In this document: positions 44,451 to 52,748 of the stretch, piece by piece
Layout: every line of letters starts with the position of its first letter
Position numbering within the stretch: the first letter of the stretch is position 1
Source: JAUWGC01 sp963753055
GTDB lineage: Bacteria > Bacteroidota > Bacteroidia > Bacteroidales > B18-G4
Reading direction: 5' to 3'
DNA: 64,000 nt
NCBI GenBank assembly: GCA_963753055.1
Contig: CAVWAP010000005.1
Coordinates: 1-64,000 of the forward strand
Made by a program: the position numbers and the translations under genes
The notes under the pieces: model-generated
What the model was told of the DNA's origin: nothing
What the model saw: only the letters and a program-made list of their open reading frames with translations
Database searches by the model: none

Positions 44451-44615
44451 TCCAGTCAAAAAATTAGATTGGTGGGTCTAAAACAAAGATACTAAATTAA
44501 TCTTCTGCATTATCAATGAACTTATCAAGCGTAATTGTGAAATTGACACCTGATATTTATAAGATTTTTAATTATCTTTACGTTAGCTTATCAGGTAATT
44601 GTTGATTTATAGATT

Positions 44616-45266
44616 ATGGAAAAGATAAAGATACTCATTGTAGAAGACCATGAAGTGGTTATTAAAGGTATCAGGGCCTTGTTGGAGCCCTATGATGACC
44701 TTGAGGTTATTGGTTATGCCCTGGAGCCCGAGGATGCCCAGAAGAAGATGGAGTCTCTCACTCCTGACGTAATCATTATGGATATCAACCTTCCGGAAAT
44801 GTCAGGGATAGAACTGACCAAGATCATTACCGACAAATACCCAGACATCAAAGTAGTGTATTATACTTCCCATGTTGATGAGCAGCTGATCACTGATGGC
44901 TTTGAGGCGGGTGCCTTCGGATATGTCCCTAAGGATTTCAGCACTGAAGAGCTTGTTGAAGCCATACATATGGTAAATAAAGGCCAGAAATACATGAAGG
45001 GGATAGTATCGGAAAAATTTATCTCCAGTTACCTGCGTTCTGAGAAGGAAAAAAAGTTCAAACAGATCATGCCTTTGTCCGATCGTGAGCTTGAAGTATT
45101 AAAATTTCTCAGCCAGGGCTTGAGCAATAAGCAGATTGCCGACAAGCTTTTCATCAGCATCCGAACCGTTGAAACTCATAAGCACAATCTCATGAAAAAG
45201 CTTAATATATTTAGCACTGCGGAGCTTGTGATCTATGCTATCCAGAACAGCATTATACAGATATGA
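44616..45266 (+). CDS. NarL/LuxR-type response regulator
   Basis: 216 residues. Receiver domain with VEDHEV, phospho-Asp in IIMDINLPEMSG, and YVPKDF (Lys). LuxR-type helix-turn-helix: LSDRELEVLKFLSQGLSNKQ followed by FISIRTVETHKHNLMKKL. It binds DNA once phosphorylated, most likely by the divergently encoded hybrid kinase. The spacer of 165 bases between them probably holds both promoters; I see no clear TAnnTTTG box. Confidence 0.93.
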   Translation: MEKIKILIVEDHEVVIKGIRALLEPYDDLEVIGYALEPEDAQKKMESLTPDVIIMDINLPEMSGIELTKIITDKYPDIKVVYYTSHVDEQLITDGFEAGAFGYVPKDFSTEELVEAIHMVNKGQKYMKGIVSEKFISSYLRSEKEKKFKQIMPLSDRELEVLKFLSQGLSNKQIADKLFISIRTVETHKHNLMKKLNIFSTAELVIYAIQNSIIQI

Positions 45267-45351
45267 TCATTACCCTCACTGATAAAGGCATCCGTAAATT
45301 CACGTAATGCCTATCCGTTTTTTTTCTTTGAATTTCAAGTAGCTTCCCCAA

Positions 45352-45382
45352 TTGACGCGGGTACCCCGATGCTATAACTTTG
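45352..45382 (+). promoter_or_regulatory. Promoter of candidate small RNA
   Basis: TTG (45352-45354), 20 bases, TAACTTTG (45375-45382), a full Bacteroidota promoter match pointing into a short region without a coding frame. Confidence 0.6.
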
Positions 45383-45388
45383 TTCGTG

Positions 45389-45463
45389 GATCGTAATTTA
45401 TAAGATTTGGGTTTAACATTCCGGGGTTCTTGATGCGTCATCAGTCCTCGGAATGCTTTTTTA
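45389..45463 (+). ncRNA. Candidate small RNA of about 75 nt
   Basis: A consensus promoter (45352-45382) and a strong terminator (45417-45463) frame about 75 transcribed bases with no open frame of useful length. The next gene on the right is uvrA on the other strand, so the transcript cannot be a leader. The response-regulator gene ends 86 bases before the promoter. No match to a known RNA family was recognised by eye. Confidence 0.45.
45417..45463 (+). terminator. Terminator hairpin with nested stem
   Basis: CATTCCGGGG (45417-45426) pairs with CCTCGGAATG (45446-45455), one G-U pair. The loop contains a second stem, TGATG-CGT-CATCA. CTTTTTTAT follows directly, a proper plus-strand T tract. 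Confidence 0.75.
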
Positions 45464-45496
45464 TACCCCCACCGCTTTTAAATCCCTCAAAACATA

Positions 45497-48327
45497 TTAT
45501 AAGGAAAGGTATTTTGCTGTATAGGAATGCTTGTTTGTGAGCAGGACTTCAGGTGTGCCGCTAAAAACTAACAGGCCTCCTTCATCACCACCTTCAGGTC
45601 CCAGGTCTATCAGCCAGTCAGCACATTTGATCACCTCCAGGTTGTGCTCGATCACGATCACTGTATGTCCTTTTTCAATTAAGGCGTTCAGTGCTTTAAT
45701 CAGGTTGCCTATATCATGGAAATGCAAACCGGTTGTGGGTTCATCGAATATGAACAGGGTAGGGGCTTCATTTTCTCCTTTGGACAGGAAATATGCCAGT
45801 TTGATACGTTGCGCTTCACCACCACTTAGTGTGCTGCTGGCCTGGCCCAGCTTCAGGTACCCCAATCCAACATCTTGCAAAGGTTTAAGCTTGCCGATGA
45901 TTTTTTTATGAAATGTAGTAGCTTTCTCAGCAGGATTAAAAAACTCAATGGCCTGGTTAACGGTAAGGTTCAGCACATCACTGATATTCTTGTCATTGAC
46001 TTTTATGTCAAGCACCTCGCTCTTAAACCGCTTCCCATAGGCAGGTTTCACATTTTAGATAAATATCTGCCATGAACTGCATTTCAATCTTGACCACTCC
46101 TTCACCTTCGCATTCTTCACATCGTCCACCCGGGATATTAAAGGAGAAAAATCCTGGCTTGTAAGCTCTCATCTTTGCCAGCTGCTGTTCAGCAAAAAGT
46201 CCCCTGATATCATCGAATGCTTTCAAATAAGTTGCTGGATTTGATCTGGAAGAACGCCCAATAGGGTTCTGGTCGATCATCTCAACGGCTCCAATCCTGT
46301 TCGTATCGCCATTAAGCTTGTTCATATTTGCCTGATTTACCTGCAAAACCACCATGAACTTTCTTTAATGCCGGATACAGGACATCTTTCACCAAGTGAA
46401 GATTTACCTGATCCGCTGACACCGGTAATAACGGTTAGAATGTTTAATGGAAACTTTATGTCCAGGTATTTGAGATTGTTTTCGTGGCTCCCTCTACTGA
46501 AATGAAATCTTTCCATGGCCTTCTCAGGCCTGGTATAGGGATCAACATTTCTTTTCTCAGGTAGTTACCTGTGAGGCTGGCTTTATTCTTCATGAGCTTT
46601 TAAGTCTCCCTGGAATACAACTTCACCTCCATGATATCCTGCCATAGGGCCCATATCTATAATGTGATCCGCTGACTCAATAATATCTTCGTCATGCTCA
46701 ACTACAATTACAGTATTTCCAAGATCCCGCAGCTGTTTTAAAATTTTGATCAGCAGTTGTGTATCCCGTGGATGCAGTCCAATACTGGGTTCATCAAGGA
46801 TGTACATCGAGCCGACCAGGCTGCTGCCCAGGGATGTAGCCAGGTTAATTCGCTGGGATTCCCCACCTGAAAGAGTAGAGGAGAGGCGGTTAAGGGTCAG
46901 ATAACCCAAGCCAACATCATTCAAAAACTGTAAACGCTTGCTTATTTCCATGACTAATCTTTCAGCAATATGCTTGATCATGCTTATTAGTTTCAGCTTG
47001 TCAAAGAATGACAGTAATTTTTTTACTGGCAACAATACCATGTCATTGATCGATTTGCCATTAACCTTTACATAATTGGCATCTTTCCTGAGCCGTGTAC
47101 CATGGCATTCAGGACAGATAGTTTTACCCCTGTACCGGGAAAGCATTACCCTGTATTGGATTTTATAGGTTTGCTCTTCTACATATTTAAAGAAGTCATT
47201 AATGCCTGCGAAGTATTCATTTCCATTCCACAATAGAGCCTTTTGCTCATCACTAAGTTCAAAAAATGGCTTATGAATAGGAAAGTCGAATTTGTAAGCA
47301 TTCATAACTAGCTCCTCTTTCCATTCACTCATTTTTTCACCTTTCCAGCATGCAATGGCATCATCATAAACAGAAAGACTTTTATTTGGGATAACCAGGT
47401 CTTCATCAATTCCAATGATGCTTCCAAACCCTTCACAAGTCTTACATGCACCATAAGGGATTGTTAAAGCTGAAAAGATTGAAAGAGGGTTCTTCAAAGA
47501 GAATACCGTCCAGTTCAAATTTATTGGAAAATTGTTTGATTTCTTTTTCCCTTCCAGTTCTATTTCCACAATACACTCTCCATGACCTTCAAAAAAGGCA
47601 GTCTGCACAGAGTCGGCAATCCGGGTTTGCAAGTCGGGATCATCTTGGTCAACTTTAAGCCGGTCTATTACAATCCTGATCTTTTTCGCATCAATAAATT
47701 TGTCAATACTTTCCATGGCTTCATCAATCCGGATGATCTCCCCATTAAATGCAATTCTGCTGAATCCCTGCTGGTTCAGGACCATCAGTTGCTCGGCAAG
47801 CAACCTGTCCTTGCTTATCTGCAAAGGGGCATAGATTATCACCTTGCTGTCATGGTTCTTTGAAAGTATATAATCGGTAACATCTGTAACAGTATGCCTT
47901 TTAACCAGTTTACCTGATACCGGGGAATAGGTTTTACCTATCCTGGCAAATAGAGAAGCTTCAGGTATTCATAGATTTCTGTTGAGGTACCGACAGTCGA
48001 CCTTGGATTCCTGGTATTGACCTTTTGTTCGATAGCTATGGCCGGGGATACTCCTTTAATATAATCCACTTCGGGCTTGCTCATACGGCCAAGAAATTGC
48101 CTTGCATAAGAGCTGAGACTTTCAACATAGCGCCTCTGGCCATCGGCATATAATGTGTCAAACGCAAGGGATGATTTCCCGGAACCTGATAAACCAGTGA
48201 TAACCACCAGTTTATTCCTTGGGATGGCTATATCAATGTTTTTCAGGTTATGTACCCTGGCACCCTTTATGGTGATAAATTTCTTTGGATCAAGCTTGGA
48301 AAAATCCATGAATTCAATTTGGCTCAT
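45497..48327 (-). pseudogene. uvrA: Excinuclease ABC subunit A, multiply frameshifted
   Basis: Read across frames, this is a full-length UvrA of about 940 residues: TGLSGSGKSSLAFDTLYADGQ at the start, zinc-finger cysteines (CKTCEGFG, CPECHG; CEECEGEG, CETC), two LSGGE signatures and two Walker B boxes (MYILDEPSIGLHPRD, LFIFDEPTTGLH). Continuity is broken near 47948-47953, 46583-46590, 46479-46483, 46392-46394, 46318-46323 and 46040-46042. Four are single-base gains, one is a loss, one is ambiguous. UvrA detects bulky DNA damage with UvrB, whose gene at 61461-63485 is intact. Because the residues are so well conserved, the breaks are recent or are sequence errors. Confidence 0.85.
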
Positions 48328-48360
48328 TAGCTAAAAGCGATGCAAAAATAGCTAAAAATT

Positions 48361-48390
48361 TTGCTTTTTTGAATTTATTCCTTATATTTG
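48361..48390 (+). promoter_or_regulatory. Sigma factor gene promoter
   Basis: TTG (48361-48363), 19 bases, TATATTTG (48383-48390). Transcription would begin near 48396, leaving a leader of about 145 bases before the sigma factor ATG at 48542. Confidence 0.65.
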
Positions 48391-48394
48391 CATT

Positions 48395-48413
48395 GATATT
48401 GAAACTCAATATC
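48395..48413. promoter_or_regulatory. Palindrome at the predicted start point
   Basis: GATATTGA-AAC-TCAATATC, perfect 8-base arms, overlapping the predicted transcription start of the sigma factor gene. It could be a repressor site or the 5' hairpin of the leader. Confidence 0.5.
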
Positions 48414-48502
48414 GTAATAATTCGTATGATTAACACGTTCCTGTTATACTACCTGTATAAGGAACACCAAATATAGGAGAGAGATTATCGAGTAAATATT
48501 TA

Positions 48503-48538
48503 CCCTTTTTTTAATTAAGTATTACTAAAAAAGGGAGG
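48503..48538 (+). promoter_or_regulatory. Hairpin that can pair with the ribosome-binding site
   Basis: CCCTTTTTT (48503-48511) can pair with AAAAAAGGG (48527-48535). The GGG is part of GGGAGG (48533-48538), a Shine-Dalgarno-like site four bases before the ATG, which is unusual in a phylum that seldom uses such sites. Upstream, 48433-48462 can form another hairpin, and an ATG at 48426 opens a 16-codon frame. Confidence 0.4.
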
Positions 48539-48541
48539 CAT

Positions 48542-49129
48542 ATGAAAGCCACGACAATTAGCGATAAAGTGCTAATTAATGACTATTTACAAGGTAATCA
48601 GGCCAGCCTTGAGCAATTAATCCAAAGTCACAAGAATAGAGTGTATGCATATATCCTTATGGTTGTTAAGGATAAGCAATTGGCCGATGACATATTCCAG
48701 GATACTTTTATTAAAGTGATCAATACTATACGAGCCGGATCCTATAAAGAAGAAGGCAAGTTTATACAATGGGTCATGAGGATCGCCCATAATCTGATCA
48801 TCGATCATTTCAGGAAGTCAAAACGTATCCCGGTTATTGATAATGATAATGATGATTTCGACATCTTCGATACTGTCAGGATCACGGATGAATCAGTTGA
48901 AGACCGCATGGTCATTGAGCAGATTCATAAAGATGTCAGGGAACTGATAGAGTACCTGCCACCGGAACAAAAAGAAGTGTTGATGATGCGACATTACTCA
49001 GATATGAGTTTTAAAGATATTGCTGAGCAAACTGATGTTAGCATAAATACTGCCCTTGGCAGGATGCGCTATGCATTGATAAACCTCAGGAAATTGATCA
49101 AAGAAAAAGAAGTTATTCTGACGGCGTAA
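48542..49129 (+). CDS. RNA polymerase sigma-70 family (ECF-type) factor
   Basis: 195 residues. Region 2 has LADDIFQDTFIKVI and GKFIQWVMRIAHNLIIDHFRKSKR. Region 4 has LPPEQKEVLMMRHYSDMSFKDIAEQT and SINTALGRMRYAL. The size and missing region 3 place it among ECF factors. No anti-sigma gene is adjacent. The 59-residue protein downstream may take that role, and the long structured leader suggests post-transcriptional control. Confidence 0.93.
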   Translation: MKATTISDKVLINDYLQGNQASLEQLIQSHKNRVYAYILMVVKDKQLADDIFQDTFIKVINTIRAGSYKEEGKFIQWVMRIAHNLIIDHFRKSKRIPVIDNDNDDFDIFDTVRITDESVEDRMVIEQIHKDVRELIEYLPPEQKEVLMMRHYSDMSFKDIAEQTDVSINTALGRMRYALINLRKLIKEKEVILTA

Positions 49130-49222
49130 AGAATTTCATATTTTTTTCTTTCAGGGTGAAATATTACGAGATGATCGACGTTATCTAACTGTAAATTGTT
49201 ATGATAACCAAAGACCAATCGT

Positions 49223-49402
49223 ATGGAAAAAACCTTTACCCTTGACGATCATTCATATTTACCATCTAAAAATAATGTCCCGGTGTTTTCGGTGTCAGAC
49301 TTCACCCCAGGTGATCACCTGATAAAGAACATACTGAATTATTCAAGGGCATTGTCGGTTCTCAAGACCCATATGGGTACGGTAAATTTGATATTAAATT
49401 AG
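49223..49402 (+). CDS. Small protein encoded after the sigma factor gene
   Basis: 59 residues starting MEKTFTLDDHSYLPSKNN and ending THMGTVNLILN; central FTPGDHLIKNILNYSRALSV. There is no signal peptide or membrane helix. I have the impression that short proteins with an I-x-N-I-L-x-Y-S-x-x-L core and an I-L-N end often follow sigma factor genes in Bacteroidota, but cannot confirm it here. It lies 93 bases after the sigma gene, before the shared terminator, and could be an anti-sigma or sigma-assisting peptide. Confidence 0.6.
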   Translation: MEKTFTLDDHSYLPSKNNVPVFSVSDFTPGDHLIKNILNYSRALSVLKTHMGTVNLILN

Positions 49403-49416
49403 GTTAATAGATTACA

Positions 49417-49443
49417 AATCCCGCCACTGGCGGGATTTTTTTT
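49417..49443 (+). terminator. Intrinsic terminator of the sigma factor operon
   Basis: AATCCCGCC-ACT-GGCGGGATT, nine perfect pairs, followed by a run of T to 49443. It confirms that the 59-residue gene ends the transcript. Confidence 0.9.
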
Positions 49444-49463
49444 AATCCCAAAATCGTAATCCC

Positions 49464-50108
49464 TTGCAAAAGAAGGAAAGATACCGTCTTTTCATTGATT
49501 ATTTTTCAAAGCATCAACCTGAAGCTACTACAGAACTACATTACCATGATCCTTACCAATTGTTGGTAGCAGTGATCCTGTCAGCCCAATGTACTGATAA
49601 AAGGGTGAACATGATCACGCCTGAATTCTTCCAGCAGTTTCCGGAACCAATTGCCTTGGCAAATGCCAGCCAGGAGGAGGTATTTCATATTATAAAAAGC
49701 TGTTCCTATCCAAACAATAAAGCAAAGAACCTGCTGGGGATGGCCAAAACCCTCCTCAATGATTTTAACGGGGTAGTACCATCAGATGTAGATGAGCTTC
49801 AACGCTTACCTGGTGTTGGCAGGAAAACGGCTAATGTTATAGCTTCTGTAGTTTTTGATCTCCCTGCAATGGCTGTCGACACACATGTTTTCAGGGTAGC
49901 TGCAAGGATTGGCCTTACAACCAATGCCAAAACTCCCCTGGCTGCTGAGATGCAGCTGGTAAAAAATATTCCGGAGCATAAAATCAACCTCGCCCATCAC
50001 TGGCTGATCCTCCATGGCCGCTATATCTGCCAGGCAAGGAAACCGAAATGTGACAGCTGTGAATTGCAAGATTTCTGCAAATATTTCATGAAAAATAATA
50101 CCCTTTAA
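49464..50108 (+). CDS. nth: Endonuclease III
   Basis: 214 residues from a TTG start; an in-frame stop lies just upstream and no ATG fits. Helix-hairpin-helix LPGVGRKTANVI with the catalytic Lys, VDTHVFRVAARIGL with the catalytic Asp, and the [4Fe-4S] pattern C-x6-C-x2-C-x5-C at the C-terminus. It removes oxidised pyrimidines and cuts abasic sites. It lies upstream of bcp and recA on the same strand, and the grouping suggests stress defence. Confidence 0.95.
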   Translation: MQKKERYRLFIDYFSKHQPEATTELHYHDPYQLLVAVILSAQCTDKRVNMITPEFFQQFPEPIALANASQEEVFHIIKSCSYPNNKAKNLLGMAKTLLNDFNGVVPSDVDELQRLPGVGRKTANVIASVVFDLPAMAVDTHVFRVAARIGLTTNAKTPLAAEMQLVKNIPEHKINLAHHWLILHGRYICQARKPKCDSCELQDFCKYFMKNNTL

Positions 50109-50136
50109 AAGGGAACGTTTGTTGATAATTAGTATT

Positions 50137-50176
50137 AACTGAAAGAGACCTTTCAGTTTTAAAATAAGTATATTTG
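50137..50176 (+). promoter_or_regulatory. Hairpin and -7 box before bcp
   Basis: AACTGAAAG-AGAC-CTTTCAGTT (50137-50158) is a perfect nine-pair hairpin that may end nth transcription or act as an operator. TATATTTG (50169-50176) matches the -7 box 18 bases before the bcp ATG; no TTG at the expected place. Confidence 0.45.
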
Positions 50177-50194
50177 TACAAATACTTGAAGCCT

Positions 50195-50656
50195 ATGATT
50201 ACTTTGAAAACAGGAGATCCTGCACCATCATTTACGGCTGAAGATCATCTGGGAAACACAGTAAAACTGGAAGATTTCAAAGGTCATAAATTGATCCTTT
50301 ATTTTTATCCTAAGGACGACACACCAGGCTGCACTGCGGAAGCATGTAACCTGAAGGATAACCATAATGTTTTATTGGATAAAGGATTCAAGGTACTCGG
50401 TGTTAGTGCGGATACCGCAGCAAAGCATCAGAAGTTTATTGATAAGTATGGATTACCTTTTCCCTTGATTCCGGATACTGAAAAGAAAATAATAAATGCA
50501 TATGGTGTCTGGGGCCCTAAGAAATTCATGGGAAGAGAATATGAGGGGATCCACAGGGTGACATTCATCATCAATGAAAAAGGAATTATTGAGAATATTT
50601 ATACAAAAGTTAATACCAAAGAACATTCAGGGCAGATCCTGGATTCATACGAATAA
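50195..50656 (+). CDS. bcp: Thioredoxin-dependent peroxiredoxin (Bcp/PrxQ type)
   Basis: 153 residues from ATG at 50195; a TTG seven codons upstream lies within the -7 box and is rejected. YFYPKDDTPGCTAEAC has both the peroxidatic Cys and the resolving Cys five residues later, which defines PrxQ. It reduces hydrogen peroxide and organic peroxides. It is followed 17 bases later by recA. Confidence 0.93.
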   Translation: MITLKTGDPAPSFTAEDHLGNTVKLEDFKGHKLILYFYPKDDTPGCTAEACNLKDNHNVLLDKGFKVLGVSADTAAKHQKFIDKYGLPFPLIPDTEKKIINAYGVWGPKKFMGREYEGIHRVTFIINEKGIIENIYTKVNTKEHSGQILDSYE

Positions 50657-50673
50657 TTATAGCACTTAATAAT

Positions 50674-51690
50674 ATGACAACATCGAAGACAGACGATAAG
50701 GTAAAGCAAGAAAAGTTAAAAGCGCTTGAGCTGGCATTGGGTAACATTGAAAAGAATTATGGCAAGGGTACCATCATGAAACTTGGTGACCAGGCCGTGG
50801 TTAACATTAAAGCCATCTCTACAGGTTCAATATCAATGGACCATGCCCTTGGCGTTGGCGGGTTCCCTACAGGACGAGTAGTTGAGATCTACGGTCCAGA
50901 GGCTTCCGGAAAAACCACCCTGGCCTTGCATGCAATAGCTGAATCACAAAAGAATGGCGGGATAGCTGCCTTTATTGATGCTGAACATGCATTCGACAGG
51001 TTTTATGCTGAGAAACTGGGTGTTGATGTTGAAAACCTCCTGGTTTCCCAACCTGACAATGGAGAGCAGGCCCTGGAGATAGTTGACAACCTTATACGTT
51101 CGGGAGCAATCGATATCATCGTGATTGATTCTGTTGCTGCCCTGACGCCCAAGAGTGAGATCGAAGGGGAAATGGGAGATTCGAAGATGGGATTGCAGGC
51201 CAGGCTGATGTCTCAGGCCCTGCGTAAACTGACAGCTAATATCAGCAAGACAGGATCAGTTTGCGTCTTTATCAACCAGCTAAGGGATAAGATAGGGGTG
51301 ATGTTCGGCAATCCAGAAACAACAACAGGTGGAAATGCTTTAAAGTTTTATACTTCTGTCAGGGTTGATATCAGGAGGATGAACCAGATCAAGGAAGGGG
51401 ATAAGATCGTTGGAAACCGGGTCAGGGTTAAAATAGTCAAGAATAAAGTTGCCCCGCCATTCCGCAAGGCTGAATTCGACATCCTCTATGGTGAAGGGAT
51501 CTCCAAGCTTGGTGAAATTATTGACCTGGGCGTTGATTACGATATCATCAAAAAAAGCGGCTCATGGTTCAGCTACGGAGATACCAAGCTTGGACAGGGT
51601 AGAGATGCTGTCAAGAACCTCTTGATTGATAACCCGGAGCTATCGGATGAGCTTGAAAATGAAATTAAGAAGAAATTAGCCGAAGTATAA
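50674..51690 (+). CDS. recA: Recombinase RecA
   Basis: 338 residues. Walker A GPEASGKTT, AAFIDAEHAFD, Walker B DIIVIDSVAAL, the L1/L2 loops (EGEMGDSKMGLQARLMSQALR, INQLRDKIGVMFGNPETTTGG positions 155-215) and the C-terminal domain are complete. RecA drives homologous recombination and the DNA damage response. I see no SOS-type operator upstream; transcription may come from the bcp promoter. Confidence 0.98.
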   Translation: MTTSKTDDKVKQEKLKALELALGNIEKNYGKGTIMKLGDQAVVNIKAISTGSISMDHALGVGGFPTGRVVEIYGPEASGKTTLALHAIAESQKNGGIAAFIDAEHAFDRFYAEKLGVDVENLLVSQPDNGEQALEIVDNLIRSGAIDIIVIDSVAALTPKSEIEGEMGDSKMGLQARLMSQALRKLTANISKTGSVCVFINQLRDKIGVMFGNPETTTGGNALKFYTSVRVDIRRMNQIKEGDKIVGNRVRVKIVKNKVAPPFRKAEFDILYGEGISKLGEIIDLGVDYDIIKKSGSWFSYGDTKLGQGRDAVKNLLIDNPELSDELENEIKKKLAEV

Positions 51691-51713
51691 CCTCAGTTAG
51701 TTCTTAGCCCTAT

Positions 51714-52748
51714 ATGCTGAAAAAATCTATTTCACTTATACTTGCTTTCCTTGCTTTCATTTTGCTGACAATCTCCTGCCAGCAAAAAGGAAGTAAACAA
51801 AGCACAGAAAACCAGATACAATCAGAACTGTCTGCAATGGAAAGTGTTTCTGAACAGATACAACAAGACACTTCTAATGCAGATCTGTATTTTCAAAGAG
51901 CCAGTCTCTTCATCCAGGATAAAAATATTGATGCTGCCTACAGGGATATTAACCGTGCTATCTTACTAAATCCTGAAGATTCAAGGTTTTATGTTGCCCT
52001 TTCAGATATATACCTTATGCAGGGAAAGATTGCTAGCTGTAAAGAATCCCTTGAAAAAGCGGTAAGCGTTGATCCTGCAAATGATGAAGCCTTTCTTAAG
52101 CTTGCTGAACTAAGCCTGATATTGCAGGATTATGAAAAGACCTTTGAATACCTGCGCAAAGCCATCGACATAGACCAGTTGAATCCAACAGCATACTTTA
52201 TCAGTGGCTATACATTTCTTGAGATGGAAGATACTGCGAGGGCCATTGAAAATCTGCGCATAGCGGTTGATCAGGATCAAAATTATTATGATGCCTACAT
52301 TTTTCTTGGTAATATTTATGCGGCCAGGAAACAAAAAATAGCAGTGGATTACTATAACAATGCGCTGAATATCAGTCCGCAAAGTATTGAAGCATATTAT
52401 AATCTAGCCTTGTATTACCAGGAAACAGAGCAAATTGAAGAGTCGATTGAGGCTTATTCCAGCTTATTAAAGATTGACCCGGAATATAAATATGCCCTGT
52501 ATAACCTGGGGTTTATCCACCTGATCTATAAAAAGGATGCTGAACAGGCAATCCAATATTTTACAAAAACAATTGAGGTGGACCAAAAGTATTATGAGGC
52601 ATATTATAATCGTGGATTTGCGCATGAATTATTAGGAAATTATAATGAAGCCCGTTGGGATTACCAAAAGACACTTGAATTGGAGATCAATTATCCCAAA
52701 GCTATTGACGGACTGAACCGACTGGATCAACTACTTTTAAATGAATAG
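51714..52748 (+). CDS. TPR-repeat lipoprotein
   Basis: 344 residues with a lipoprotein signal (LTISC, Cys at 22) followed by about eight standard 34-residue TPR units (e.g. ADLYFQRASLFIQDKNIDAAYRDI region from 62, then AYYNLALYYQETEQIEESIEAY region). It should be a periplasmic scaffold. It follows recA by 23 bases and its end overlaps the convergent feoB gene by 12 bases. Confidence 0.85.
   Translation: MLKKSISLILAFLAFILLTISCQQKGSKQSTENQIQSELSAMESVSEQIQQDTSNADLYFQRASLFIQDKNIDAAYRDINRAILLNPEDSRFYVALSDIYLMQGKIASCKESLEKAVSVDPANDEAFLKLAELSLILQDYEKTFEYLRKAIDIDQLNPTAYFISGYTFLEMEDTARAIENLRIAVDQDQNYYDAYIFLGNIYAARKQKIAVDYYNNALNISPQSIEAYYNLALYYQETEQIEESIEAYSSLLKIDPEYKYALYNLGFIHLIYKKDAEQAIQYFTKTIEVDQKYYEAYYNRGFAHELLGNYNEARWDYQKTLELEINYPKAIDGLNRLDQLLLNE

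Noticed and set aside
46023..48327. Programmed frameshifting in uvrA
   Set aside because: Six breaks, some of opposite sign, without slippery sequences or consistent structures; decay or sequence error is simpler.
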